The notes: generated by a model from the sequence alone, not told the origin. Positions 10,147 to 19,050 are shown, numbered from the stretch's first letter. The stretch: 64,000 nucleotides of DNA from Poriferisodalis sp965198245 (GCF_965198245.1 NZ_OZ240249.1:4278001-4342000), one strand, 5' to 3'. Made by a program: numbers and translations.

Positions 10147-11658
10147 ATGCGAGTGACGATGGCGGCGAAGCCGGACAGCTTGTTCGACCGGGAGGCCGAA
10201 TGGACCGACCTGATCCGGTTCGCATCCCCGCAGCACGCGGCACTGCGCTTGGGCATCGTGTACGGCCGTCGTCGATTCGGCAAGAGTTACCTGCTGCGGC
10301 GGCTGGTGGAAGCCGTCGGCGGGGTGTACCACTTGGCACTGCGGGAGGAACGCCGCTCTGCGCTGGACCGGTTTGCAGCCAGTCTCGGTCGGCAGCAGCG
10401 GTGGGTACCTGCGGCACCAGTTCGCGATTGGGGCGATGCGCTGACTCAGGCGGTGACCCTGCTGGGCACGAACGGCACGACGCCGCAGGTGCTGGTCATC
10501 GATGAGTACCCGTACCTGCAGCAGACCTGCGGGGAGATGGATACCACCGTGCAGGCCCTGATGGATGAGGCTGCGGGCGGCACGTTGACTGACGGTTGGA
10601 CGGCACCGGTGAGCATCGTCTTGTGCGGCTCGGCGATGTCGGTGATGACACGCATCCTCAGCGGCACATCGGCCCTGCGGGGCCGGGCCGTGCTGGACCT
10701 GCCGCTGGCGGCGTTCGACTACCGCGTGGCCCGCGGCTTCTGGGACATCGACGACCCGGCTGTGGCCTTCACCGTCGATTCGGTGGTGGGCGGCGCCGCC
10801 GGATACAAGGATCTCACCGCTGATGCGGGCACGCCGACGCGCCTCGACGACGTGCCCGAGTGGCTGTGCGCCACCGTGCTCAACCCCTCCCATGCCCTGT
10901 TCCGCGAGGACAACTACCTGCTGCGTGAGGACCCTCGCGTCACCGACGAAGCCGTTTACTACTCACTGCTCGGCGCGATTGCGGACGGTCGCACAGCGCC
11001 GGTGCGGATCGCGGAGGCGCTCGGGAGAACTTCGACCGACATCGGACATCACATGACCGTCATGACCACCGCCGGGTTCGTGACCCGCCAAGACGACCTG
11101 TTGCGGGCGCGCCGGCCGACCTACCGGGTGGCCGACCCGATCGTCTGCTTCCACCATCTCATCAACCGTCGCCACCGTGCCCGCCTGGAGGACCGCATGG
11201 CCCCCCGAGTGTGGTCAGAGGCCTCGGCGACCTATCGCTCGGGGATCGTCGGGCCTCATTTCGAGGCGATCTGCCGCGTGTGGACCGATCGCTACGCGTC
11301 GGCGGAGACGCTCGGCGGTGGCACTGACCGCTCTGCCTCACTGCAGGTAGACGACCCTCGCAGCCGCCAATCGTTCCAGCTCGATGTCGTCGCTCGACGA
11401 TCGGGTGATCGCAACGACGGCACCACGTCAATCCAGTTGCTCGGAGAAGCCAAAGCCCGCCGGCTGAATACCGACGACCTGGCTCGCCTGGACCGCCTCG
11501 CCGACCTGCTCACCCGCCGGCGTGGCGTAGTGCTCGCCCCCGACGCGAAACGCTTGCTGTTCTCGCTCGACGGCTTCAGCAACGACCTCGTCAGCACCGC
11601 TACGACGCGTCCCGACGTCGAGCTCATCGACCTGCACCGTCTCTACGAAGGCGATTGA
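10147..11658 (+). CDS. AAA+ ATPase with DUF234-like C-terminus
   Basis: A 503-residue ATPase of the archaeal-type ATPase_2/DUF234 class. I start it at ATG 10147, since the open frame further upstream only translates the mosaic scar; GTG 10153 and ATG 10159 are alternatives. Walker A is GRRRFGKSY (40-48) and Walker B is VLVIDEYPYL (115-124). A winged-helix part follows (LGRTSTDIGHHMTVMTTAGF), then the motif YRVADPIVCFHHLI that precedes DUF234 domains. The C-terminus has a PD-(D/E)xK-like pattern: FQLDVVAR (D413) and LLGEAKAR (E434, K436). The stop overlaps the TTG start of the XRE-type gene, so the two should be translationally coupled. The biological role of this family is unsettled. Confidence 0.82.
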   Translation: MRVTMAAKPDSLFDREAEWTDLIRFASPQHAALRLGIVYGRRRFGKSYLLRRLVEAVGGVYHLALREERRSALDRFAASLGRQQRWVPAAPVRDWGDALTQAVTLLGTNGTTPQVLVIDEYPYLQQTCGEMDTTVQALMDEAAGGTLTDGWTAPVSIVLCGSAMSVMTRILSGTSALRGRAVLDLPLAAFDYRVARGFWDIDDPAVAFTVDSVVGGAAGYKDLTADAGTPTRLDDVPEWLCATVLNPSHALFREDNYLLREDPRVTDEAVYYSLLGAIADGRTAPVRIAEALGRTSTDIGHHMTVMTTAGFVTRQDDLLRARRPTYRVADPIVCFHHLINRRHRARLEDRMAPRVWSEASATYRSGIVGPHFEAICRVWTDRYASAETLGGGTDRSASLQVDDPRSRQSFQLDVVARRSGDRNDGTTSIQLLGEAKARRLNTDDLARLDRLADLLTRRRGVVLAPDAKRLLFSLDGFSNDLVSTATTRPDVELIDLHRLYEGD

Positions 11659-12326
11659 ACCACGCGCGGCTCAGGGAACTGCGCAACACGCACGGTCTGA
11701 CCCAGGCGCAGCCGGCTGAGCGTGGCGACATGAGCCAAGCGGACATCAGCCGCATCGAGCGCGGTTCGACCAGTCCGACTGCACGCACCTTGCAGCGGAC
11801 CGCGGATGCGCTCGAAACCGATCTGCGTCTCCTTGTGCATGACCGTGACGCCGAGATGCGTTTGCGCGTCCATGCGGTGGCTGAGTGGTTCGCTGATCTG
11901 TTCGGACACGGGTACGGCGGCGAGCCAGGTGCTGAGTGCGCTTTGGATGATGTGCGATTCAATGATCTGAACAACGTCGAGGACAAGCACGAGGACAATC
12001 TGCATTACACGCTCGGCGAGTGTGCTGTGCGTTATCTGGACACGACACGAGGACGCAAAGCCATATTGGACTACTTCCGTTCACAGGGTGAGTGGGATGA
12101 GCGGTTCTACGCCAACTTCGGGGTATCGCCGCAAGGGTTCTACGCCGAGTGGACGGACCATCGCTACCAATTGCTGTTGGTTGAGCTTGCGCAGGCAGCG
12201 CAGGCGCTCATCGGAGCGAACAGCGCAGGAACCGAGCCTGACTGCGAGGGCGTCTGCGTGCACGACCACTATCCCTCCGCAGACGGCAAGCATTACTTTG
12301 TAGAGCTGCGAGGCCTCCAGTGGTGA
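11655..12326 (+). CDS. XRE-family helix-turn-helix protein
   Basis: A 223-residue protein that begins at TTG 11655, overlapping the stop of the ATPase gene (TTGA). Residues 5-60 form a Cro/C1-type HTH: LRELRNTHGLTQAQPAERGD...MSQADISRIERG. Compared with the family consensus, helix 2 carries a proline where leucine is usual, and the turn has GD where AG is usual, so DNA binding could be altered or lost. The remaining 160 residues form a separate domain that I do not recognise; it has many aromatic and acidic residues (WDERFYANFGVSPQGFYAEW). It may regulate the ATPase operon or act as an antitoxin-like partner. Confidence 0.7.
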   Translation: MNHARLRELRNTHGLTQAQPAERGDMSQADISRIERGSTSPTARTLQRTADALETDLRLLVHDRDAEMRLRVHAVAEWFADLFGHGYGGEPGAECALDDVRFNDLNNVEDKHEDNLHYTLGECAVRYLDTTRGRKAILDYFRSQGEWDERFYANFGVSPQGFYAEWTDHRYQLLLVELAQAAQALIGANSAGTEPDCEGVCVHDHYPSADGKHYFVELRGLQW

Positions 12327-12392
12327 CTCATAATTCCTGTCGGTTTCGGGCCATTCGAACGCCCATCCCTCTGCCCACACCAGCGTTGGTGC

Positions 12393-13970
12393 CTATTCCC
12401 ATTCGATGGTGCCGGGGGGCTTGGAGGTGATGTCGTAGACGACCCGGTTCACGCCGGGCACCTCGTTGACGATCCGCGACGAGATGGTTTCGAGCAGGTC
12501 GTGGGGCAGGCGGGCCCAGTCGGCGGTCATGGCGTCCTCGCTGGTGACCGCTCGCACGATGATGGGTTTGGCATACGTGCGCTCGTCGCCCATCACGCCG
12601 ACGCTGCGGATGTCGGCCAGAACGGCGAACGCCTGCCACACCTCGCCGGCGAGACCGGCATTGGCGATCTCCTCGCGCACGATGACGTCTGCGGCCCGCA
12701 CCGTCTCGACAGCCTCGGGTGTGACCTCGCCGACAATCCTCACGCCGAGACCCGGCCCCGGAAACGGCTGGCGCTGCACGATCTCGGGCGGCAGGCCGAG
12801 TTCGGCACCAACGGCCCGTACCTCGTCCTTGAACAGGTTCCGAAGCGGTTCGACCAGCTCGAAGGTCATGTCCTCTGGCAACCCGCCCACGTTGTGGTGG
12901 CTCTTGATCTTGGCCGCAGTGGGCGAGCCTGATTCGATCACGTCGGGATACAGCGTCCCCTGCACCAGGAAGCGGGCATCGGTGATGCCGCCGGCGGCGC
13001 GTTCGAAGATGCGCACGAACTTCTCGCCGATAATCTTGCGCTTGTCCTCAGGATCGGTCACGCCCGCCAACGCCTCGAAGAACTCGTCGGCGGCCCGTTC
13101 ATGGATCAGCTCGATGCCCTGCGTGCGCCGGAACGTGTCGGTGACCTGGTCGCCCTCGCCGGCACGCATCAGCCCAGTGTCCACGAACACGCAGGTGAGC
13201 TGGCTGCCGACGGCCCGCTGTGTCAGCGCAGCAGCCACGGCGCTGTCCACCCCGCCCGACAGCCCGCAGATGGCCCGCGCCTCCCCGACTTGGGCCCGGA
13301 TGGCCTCGACGCTTTCGGTGATGACGTTCGTCATCGTCCACTCGGAGTTGATCTGGCAGATCTCGTGCAAGAACCGTTCCAGCTGGGTTTGGCCGCTGGG
13401 GGTGTGCGCGACTTCGGGGTGATATTGCACGCCGTAGAAGCGCCGCTGGAAGTCTTCGATCACGGCGGCGGGACTGTCGGGTGTCACGGCGGTTACCACG
13501 AAGCCCTCAGGCGGCTCCGTGACCGCATCGAAATGCGACATCCAAACGGGTTCAGCCGTCGTTGGCCGGCCCGACGAGCGGTCCAGCAGTTCCGAAGCAG
13601 TGTCGGTGCGGCTGAGCGTCGTGCGCCCGTACTCGCCCCGACCGCTGCGGTCCACCGTGCCGCCGAGGTCACGTGCCAGCAGCTGCGATCCGTAGCAGAT
13701 GCCCAGGATCGGAATGCCGAGCTCGTAGACGCCGAGGTCAATACCAGGTGCGCCGTCGACGTGTACCGATGCCGGCCCGCCGCTGAAAATGATCGCCGCA
13801 GGCGAGCGCTCAGCGAGCTCAGCCGCGCTCGCCGAATGGGGAACGATCTCCGAATAGACCTGCGCTTCACGGACGCGCCGAGCAATCAGCTGGGCATATT
13901 GCGCGCCGAAATCCACCACGAGGACCGTTGGATGGGCGACCGAGCCGGCCGCCGGCGGGTGTGGGGGCAT
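12393..13970 (-). CDS. guaA: GMP synthase (glutamine-hydrolysing)
   Basis: Converts XMP to GMP with glutamine ammonia and ATP. I start it at ATG 13970 (525 residues). The N-terminal class I glutamine amidotransferase has ILGICYGSQLLA with the nucleophilic cysteine, and its catalytic HPE in VQYHPEVAHT. The ATP pyrophosphatase domain has the PP-loop GLSGGVDSAVAA. The C-terminal dimerisation domain has QPFPGPGLGVRI and ends VVYDITSKPPGTIEWE, as in functional GuaA. It is the intact source of the 102-bp fragment at 9773. The 247 bases upstream up to the RelA-like gene hold no recognisable gene. Confidence 0.97.
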   Translation of the reverse strand: MPPHPPAAGSVAHPTVLVVDFGAQYAQLIARRVREAQVYSEIVPHSASAAELAERSPAAIIFSGGPASVHVDGAPGIDLGVYELGIPILGICYGSQLLARDLGGTVDRSGRGEYGRTTLSRTDTASELLDRSSGRPTTAEPVWMSHFDAVTEPPEGFVVTAVTPDSPAAVIEDFQRRFYGVQYHPEVAHTPSGQTQLERFLHEICQINSEWTMTNVITESVEAIRAQVGEARAICGLSGGVDSAVAAALTQRAVGSQLTCVFVDTGLMRAGEGDQVTDTFRRTQGIELIHERAADEFFEALAGVTDPEDKRKIIGEKFVRIFERAAGGITDARFLVQGTLYPDVIESGSPTAAKIKSHHNVGGLPEDMTFELVEPLRNLFKDEVRAVGAELGLPPEIVQRQPFPGPGLGVRIVGEVTPEAVETVRAADVIVREEIANAGLAGEVWQAFAVLADIRSVGVMGDERTYAKPIIVRAVTSEDAMTADWARLPHDLLETISSRIVNEVPGVNRVVYDITSKPPGTIEWE

Positions 13971-14217
13971 AGGTCCGGCGCCGCAGCTGCGCCAAGTTCG
14001 GGAAAACAACGAGGGTATCGCTGCCCTCTCCCCGGGTCCCGCACCTCCGAGTCTGCGACTCCAACTGGGACTGGGCCGTCACGCTGTTTCGCTGATTCGA
14101 TTGTCGCCAATCTGTTGATCGATTGAACGCCATATTGTTGATTGACCGAGCGTACGCCGGCTTGGCAGGCCCGCTTGATGTCCCGAGTGCCACTCCGGCA
14201 GGCCCCGAAGCGCTTCT

Positions 14218-14856
14218 TTGTCGATCCGTCGCTGGGCGTCCGCCGGCACTGCCGACATTCGTGAAGAGTGCGGAAAATCGCAGTCTCGGAGCATCCAGCC
14301 ATGCGTCGCAGCCGAGGGATACGTGATCGGAGGCCAAATCCAGATCACTCAGAGACTCAAGCGGAGCGGCACGATTCGAGACAAACTTCGGCGGGAGCCG
14401 ACCATGCGGCTGTCACGCATGCAAGACATAGGCGGCTGTCGAGCAGTCTTGCCGACTCTGGAAGCAATCCGGCATGTCGAGCGTCGATTCGTCGCTAACA
14501 GCCGCCGCCGCAACAGAGAGGACGACCGCGTTCGTGACTACGTAGCTACGCCCCGCAGTTCCGGGTACCGAGCAGTCCACATCCATACTCGTTATCGGGG
14601 ACGACGAATCGAGGTGCAACTGCGGACGCCATGGCAACACCGCTGGGCGCGCTTGCTTGAGGATCTGACGAGCCGAACCGGGATCGACTACAAGAGTGGT
14701 GACGGACCGTTCGAGCACCATGAACTGCTACGAGAACTTGGCGGGCTCTATGCGCTGCGGGATGTCAGCGGTCACTCGCTCGCGGGCCAGGATCAGAACC
14801 TCGTTGGCCTAGCAGGCGCACTAGAGCAGTTGTTTGAGCGCGATGTACGTCGTTGA
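14218..14856 (+). CDS. RelA/SpoT-type alarmone synthetase domain protein
   Basis: A nucleotidyltransferase of the (p)ppGpp synthetase fold, without hydrolase or TGS domains. The core motifs are intact: QRLKRSGTIRDKL, then RLSRMQDIGGCRAV (metal aspartate D70), SSGYRAVHIH (Y117, H121) and RIEVQLRTPWQHRWA (E132, Q140, H141). The first 40 residues do not resemble the usual N-terminus of such proteins (which carries a WRxxH segment), and the frame is closed by a stop at 14176-14178. The gene is therefore probably N-terminally shortened or begins at an uncertain codon; the TTG at 14218 is only the longest option. A small gene follows at 14914. Some single-domain relatives are toxins (toxSAS). Confidence 0.75.
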   Translation: MSIRRWASAGTADIREECGKSQSRSIQPCVAAEGYVIGGQIQITQRLKRSGTIRDKLRREPTMRLSRMQDIGGCRAVLPTLEAIRHVERRFVANSRRRNREDDRVRDYVATPRSSGYRAVHIHTRYRGRRIEVQLRTPWQHRWARLLEDLTSRTGIDYKSGDGPFEHHELLRELGGLYALRDVSGHSLAGQDQNLVGLAGALEQLFERDVRR

Positions 14857-14913
14857 GGATGCGACATTCGATCACGAAATCCCCGGCCTCCCGCGGCCGG
14901 TTACGCTGCGCGC

Positions 14914-15177
14914 ATGACTGCCGTCCCACGCCGAAGCAGGACGATCCACTTCTTGATCGCCTATGACCACGACACCCGGCAGAGAATCCGGATGCAACGC
15001 TTGAGCGATGGTGCTCGCGCAGTCGTGGCATACGGCGAGATGGAGCGGGAGTACGAACACTATCCACGAGTGGAGGTTGTCCTGCTCGGCGCTGACTCTG
15101 AGGAAGCCATTCGAGTCACACATCCGAACTACTTCGACGACCAGCCGCTCGACGAACTCCTGGATCTAGTCCGATAG
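14914..15177 (+). CDS. Small protein paired with the RelA-like synthetase
   Basis: An 87-residue protein beginning MTAVPRRSRTIHFLIAYDHD and ending with FDDQPLDELLDLV. It has a beta-rich start, a central segment EHYPRVEVVLLGADSEEAIR and an acidic C-terminus. It lies 57 bases behind the RelA/SpoT-type gene on the same strand and is probably cotranscribed with it. I do not recognise a named family. I recall similar small proteins beside RelA/SpoT-domain genes, but cannot verify that here. A partner or antitoxin role is inference. Confidence 0.6.
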   Translation: MTAVPRRSRTIHFLIAYDHDTRQRIRMQRLSDGARAVVAYGEMEREYEHYPRVEVVLLGADSEEAIRVTHPNYFDDQPLDELLDLVR

Positions 15178-15232
15178 AGCTGCCAAGAGTCGCCAGCTTC
15201 AACCGCGAGTCCCTGCGGAACGCCAGAAATGA

Positions 15233-15262
15233 CACAGGGCCGACGAGTTCGCCGGCCCTGTG
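15233..15262 (-). terminator. Putative terminator of the groES-groL operon
   Basis: A 10-bp perfect stem (CACAGGGCCG/CGGCCCTGTG) with a 10-base loop lies 28 bases after the groL stop. There is no clear U-tract, as is common for terminators in high-GC actinobacteria. Confidence 0.6.
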
Positions 15263-15290
15263 CGTGAGTTGTAAGGAGCTGCAGCGGGAG

Positions 15291-16946
15291 CTACATCATC
15301 CCGCCCATGCCGCCCATACCACCCATGCCACCCATGGCAGCAGCAGCGGCAGCAGCGGCTGCGGGGTCAGCCTCCTCGGGCTTGTCGGTCACCAGCGTCT
15401 CGGTCGTGAGCAGCAGGGCCGCGATCGACGCCGCGTTCTGCAGCGCCGCACGGACCACCTTCGCCGGGTCGATCACACCGGCGGCAACCAGGTCTTCGAA
15501 CTTGCCGGATTCGGCATTGAAGCCCGTGTTGCCATCGGCCTGCTCGATCTGCTGGACGATCACGGCGCCCTCGTAGCCGGCATTCTGCGCAATCTGGCGG
15601 CTGGGGCTTTCGAGTGCCCGGTGCACCATGCGGGCCCCGGTGGCTTCATCGCCATCGAGGTCCAGCGCTGTGACAGCGGCACGAGCCCGCAGCAGCACGG
15701 TGCCGCCACCAGGCACGATGCCTTCTTCGATGGCGGCACGGGTCGCCGACACGGCGTCCTCGATGCGGTGCTTCTTTTCCTTGAGTTCGACCTCGGTGGC
15801 CGCGCCGACCTGGATCACCGCCACGCCGCCAGCCAGCTTCGCCAGCCGTTCCTGCAGCTTCTCGCGATCCCAATCGGAGTCGGTGTCGTCGATCTCGCGC
15901 TTGATCTGGGTCACACGACCCTCGACGTCGCCGGACTCGCCGCCGCCGTCCACGATGGTGGTTTCGTCCTTGGTGATGATCACCTTGCGTGCGGTGCCGA
16001 GCAGGTCAACCGTGGTGTTCTCCAGCTTCAGGCCCACCTCCTCAGAGATGACTTCACCGCCGGTGAGGATGGCCATGTCGGCCAGCATCGCCTTACGGCG
16101 CTCGCCGAAGCCGGGGGCCTTTATCGCCGCCGATGAGAACGTGCCGCGGATCTTGTTGACCACCAGCGTTGCCAGCGCTTCGCCCTCGACATCCTCGGCG
16201 ATGATCACAAGGCCCTTTCCTGCCTGCATCACCTTCTCGAGCACGGGGACCAGCTCGGTCACCGAGCCGATCTTGCCGTTCACGAACAGCAGGTAGGGAT
16301 CTTCGAAGACGGCCTCCTGACGGTCGGGATCGGTCACGAAGTAGGGCGACAGGAAGCCCTTGTCGAACTGCATGCCCTCGGTGAATTCGAGGTCTACGCC
16401 GAACGTGTTGGATTCCTCGACCGAGATGACGCCGTCCTTGCCGACCCTGTCGAAAGCCTCGGCGAGCGTCTCGCCAATCGTGCTGTCCGCAGACGAGATG
16501 CCAGCCACGCTGGCGATCTTGTCCTTGTCATCGGACACGTCGATGGCCATGGCCCCCATGGAGTCGACGGCTGCAGCAACAGCGGCCTCGATGCCCCGCT
16601 TGAGCTCCATCGGGTTGGCGCCAGCTGCCACGTTGCGCAAGCCCTCGCGCACCATTGCATGGGCCAGCACCGTCGCGGTGGTCGTGCCGTCGCCAGCGAC
16701 GTCGTTGGTCTTGGTGGCGACCTCCTTCACCAGCTGAGCACCCATGTTCTCGAACGGGTCGCTGAGCTCGATCTCACGGGCGATGCTCACGCCGTCATTG
16801 GTGATCGTCGGCGCCCCGAACGACTTCTCGAGCACGACGTTGCGGCCGTTGGGGCCCAGCGTCACCTTGACAGCGTCAGCCAGCTTGTTGACACCAGCTT
16901 CGAGGCCGCGGCGGGCCTCCTCGCTGAACTTCAGAATCTTCGGCAT
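15291..16946 (-). CDS. groL: 60-kDa chaperonin GroEL
   Basis: 551-residue ATP-dependent chaperonin subunit that forms the double-ring folding chamber with GroES. The N-terminus is MPKILKFSEEARRGLEAGVN. The phosphate-binding VTLGPNGRNV and the catalytic segment AGDGTTTATVLA are intact. VVEVQVGAATEVELKEKKHR-like sequence precedes the equatorial C-terminal half. The tail ends in GGMGG repeats (MGGMGGMGGMGGMM), as in canonical GroEL1-type proteins rather than His-tailed actinobacterial paralogues. It sits 34 bases behind groES and should share the CIRCE-controlled promoter. Confidence 0.98.
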   Translation of the reverse strand: MPKILKFSEEARRGLEAGVNKLADAVKVTLGPNGRNVVLEKSFGAPTITNDGVSIAREIELSDPFENMGAQLVKEVATKTNDVAGDGTTTATVLAHAMVREGLRNVAAGANPMELKRGIEAAVAAAVDSMGAMAIDVSDDKDKIASVAGISSADSTIGETLAEAFDRVGKDGVISVEESNTFGVDLEFTEGMQFDKGFLSPYFVTDPDRQEAVFEDPYLLFVNGKIGSVTELVPVLEKVMQAGKGLVIIAEDVEGEALATLVVNKIRGTFSSAAIKAPGFGERRKAMLADMAILTGGEVISEEVGLKLENTTVDLLGTARKVIITKDETTIVDGGGESGDVEGRVTQIKREIDDTDSDWDREKLQERLAKLAGGVAVIQVGAATEVELKEKKHRIEDAVSATRAAIEEGIVPGGGTVLLRARAAVTALDLDGDEATGARMVHRALESPSRQIAQNAGYEGAVIVQQIEQADGNTGFNAESGKFEDLVAAGVIDPAKVVRAALQNAASIAALLLTTETLVTDKPEEADPAAAAAAAAAMGGMGGMGGMGGMM

Positions 16947-16980
16947 GTGTCGGTTCTCTTTCTTGTCGTCGCGTAATGAG

Positions 16981-17271
16981 TTAGGCGACGACGGCCAGGA
17001 CGTCGCGAGCGCTCAGGATGAGCAGGTCCTCGCCGGCCACGGTGATCTCGGTGCCGCCGTACTTGCTGTAGACGACGGTGTCGCCGACGCCGACGTCCAT
17101 CTGGATGATCTCGCCCGAATGGTCGGAACGCTTGCCGGGGCCGACCGCAAGTACCTCGCCCTGCTGCGGCTTTTCCTTGGCGGTGTCGGGGATGACGAGC
17201 CCGCTGGCGGTGGTCTCTTCAGCGTCGCTGGGACGCACGACGATTCGGTCCTCAAGTGGCTTCAGGTTCAT
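16981..17271 (-). CDS. groS: 10-kDa co-chaperonin GroES
   Basis: The 96-residue lid of the GroEL chamber. I start it at ATG 17271 (MNLKPLEDRIVVRPSDAEET), since the frame upstream contains the CIRCE operator and has no homology. The mobile loop TTASGLVIPDTAKEKPQ and the C-terminal roof/beta-barrel segments (VGDTVVYSKYGGTEI, DLLILSARDVLAV) are normal. Confidence 0.98.
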   Translation of the reverse strand: MNLKPLEDRIVVRPSDAEETTASGLVIPDTAKEKPQQGEVLAVGPGKRSDHSGEIIQMDVGVGDTVVYSKYGGTEITVAGEDLLILSARDVLAVVA

Positions 17272-17327
17272 GGTCGGATGTGCCTCCTGTGGCTCATGAC
17301 GGGTCCAATTGGACTGCCCGGCAGCAC

Positions 17328-17354
17328 TTAGCACTCTCACCGGGCGAGTGCTAA
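17328..17354. promoter_or_regulatory. CIRCE operator (HrcA-binding site)
   Basis: A perfect inverted repeat TTAGCACTC-N9-GAGTGCTAA lies 57 bases upstream of the groES start. This is the consensus CIRCE element, so groES-groL should be repressed by HrcA and induced on heat shock. No hrcA gene is in the window. Confidence 0.97.
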
Positions 17355-17428
17355 CGATACGAGCCCAAGGAACGGGCCGCAACCTCCCAGACACCCGATT
17401 TCAATGGGTCTGAAGGCGGTGCCGCTGC

Positions 17429-18436
17429 TCAGTCCCCGAAGTCGATCCGCAGGTTTGGATCGGCGCCGCTGTCGAGGGCTGACGGGCCGTCGCTGGCCAG
17501 TCGATACCAGGCGGTCGCGGCGATCATCGCTGCGTTGTCAGTGCACATCGCACGGCTGGGCAGGTAAGCGTTGAGGCCGTCTTCCATGCAGATGTCGAGC
17601 GTGCGTTCGCGCAGAGCGCTGTTGGCCGCCACGCCTCCGGCCAGGCAGATGCCCGCGGCACCCACATCGCGAGCTGCCCGCCGAGCCTTGTGAGTCAGAA
17701 CGTCGACCACGCAGGCCTGGAACGATGCCGCAACGTCGGCGGTGTCGACCTCCGGGTGCGCTCGCACCCAGTTGATGACCGCCGTCTTGATGCCCGAGAA
17801 CGAGAACTCGTAGCCGTCGTCCAGCATGGCTCTCGTCAGCGGAACCGCAGTGGGGTCTCCGTCGGTTGCCAAACGGTCGATGGCAGGACCGCCCGGATAG
17901 CCCAGCCCGAGGTAGCGGGCGACTTTGTCGAAGGCTTCTCCGGCTGCGTCGTCGCGGGTTGCGCCCAGCAGGCGGTAGCGCCCGTGGCCTTCGAACGTGA
18001 CCAGCATCGTGTGCCCGCCCGAGACGAGCAGGGTGACAAGCGGGAACTGGACCTCGGCGTCGTGTTCGTCGAGCAATGCTGCGTACAGGTGCGCCTCGTG
18101 GTGATTGATGCCGATGTAGGGGACATCCCACACGAGCGCCAGCGCCTTGGCGGCGGCTACACCCACGAGCAGGCTGCCGATGAGGCCGGGGCCGCAGGTG
18201 GCCGCCACGGCGTCGATGTCGCTGTCGGCCGCGCCGGCTTCCACCAGCGCTTCGGCCACCACCGGGGTGATGAGCGCTTCGTGGGCGCGCCCGGCGATCT
18301 CGGGCACGACGCCGCCGTAGCGGGCGTGCAGGTCCACCTGGCTGCTGACGATGCTCGAACGCACTTCGCGGCCATCGTCGACGACTGCTGCAGCCGTCTC
18401 GTCGCAGGACGTCTCGATGCCCAAGATGGTCGTCAT
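17429..18436 (-). CDS. tsaD: tRNA t6A threonylcarbamoyltransferase subunit TsaD
   Basis: The ASKHA-fold subunit that transfers threonylcarbamoyl to A37 of ANN-decoding tRNAs. It begins MTTILGIETSCDETAAAVVD, with the metal-binding HxxxH in INHHEAHLYA. Other family signatures are VVPEIAGRAHEALI, GPGLIGSLLVG, VSGGHTMLV and AGGVAANSALR. Its 335 residues are normal. The start overlaps the rimI stop by four bases, which couples it to rimI, tsaB and tsaE. Confidence 0.97.
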   Translation of the reverse strand: MTTILGIETSCDETAAAVVDDGREVRSSIVSSQVDLHARYGGVVPEIAGRAHEALITPVVAEALVEAGAADSDIDAVAATCGPGLIGSLLVGVAAAKALALVWDVPYIGINHHEAHLYAALLDEHDAEVQFPLVTLLVSGGHTMLVTFEGHGRYRLLGATRDDAAGEAFDKVARYLGLGYPGGPAIDRLATDGDPTAVPLTRAMLDDGYEFSFSGIKTAVINWVRAHPEVDTADVAASFQACVVDVLTHKARRAARDVGAAGICLAGGVAANSALRERTLDICMEDGLNAYLPSRAMCTDNAAMIAATAWYRLASDGPSALDSGADPNLRIDFGD

Positions 18437-19050
18437 TGCGGCTGTGCCCCTGACGTCGTGACACCCAGACTGGCCGCGATGGCGTCAAGGCGATGGCCGT
18501 GCTCTGCGCTGTCGATGTCGTGGCACCACATCACCAGGGCATCCTCACGCCTGCCGTCGGGTCCGTCCCGGTAGTAGTCCGAGCGCGTTCCGACGGGCGC
18601 ATAGCCGAACCGGCGGTACAGCCGTTGCGCCGCAGCGTTCGACACCCGCACCTCCAGCGTCAACGCCTCCAGCCCGTTGATGCGGCGTGCTTGTTGATGC
18701 AGTTCCAGCAGCAGCCGCGCACCCACGCCGCTGCCCTGGCACTCGGGATGGACGGCCACCGAGGTGATGTGTCCCTCGCCGGCGACGATCATGAAGCCGC
18801 CGTAGCCGACGACTCCGGTAGAGCGACCACCCGGTCCGACCGTGGCGGCCACGCGGTACACCCGGTCGCCCTCGTGGCGCAGCTCATCGAGATAGAGCGA
18901 CATCGACCAGGGCCGCGGGTACACCAACTGGTCGATGCGCCTGATGTCGCGCAGGTGCTTGCGGCTCATCGGGCAGATGAGCACTCGTTGGGCGGCGGCC
19001 GCTCCCCCAGCGGCTCGGGCTGGAGCGTTCGGCGCGGAACGGATGCTCAC
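18433..19050 (-). CDS. rimI: Ribosomal-protein-alanine N-acetyltransferase RimI
   Basis: GNAT acetyltransferase placed, as in most actinobacteria, between tsaB and tsaD. The acetyl-CoA site is visible as VAVHPECQGSGVGARLLLEL, and the C-terminal NAAAQRLYRRFGYAPVGTRSDYY is typical of RimI. The first 25 residues after the GTG at 19050 are low in homology, and the M at residue 28 (PMSRKHLRDI) is an alternative start. The GTG overlaps the tsaB stop as GTGA. Confidence 0.92.
   Translation of the reverse strand: MSIRSAPNAPARAAGGAAAAQRVLICPMSRKHLRDIRRIDQLVYPRPWSMSLYLDELRHEGDRVYRVAATVGPGGRSTGVVGYGGFMIVAGEGHITSVAVHPECQGSGVGARLLLELHQQARRINGLEALTLEVRVSNAAAQRLYRRFGYAPVGTRSDYYRDGPDGRREDALVMWCHDIDSAEHGHRLDAIAASLGVTTSGAQPQ

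Noticed and set aside
12328..12639. 103-codon minus-strand frame overlapping the guaA 3' end
   Set aside because: It is an out-of-frame reading of guaA with arginine-rich content.
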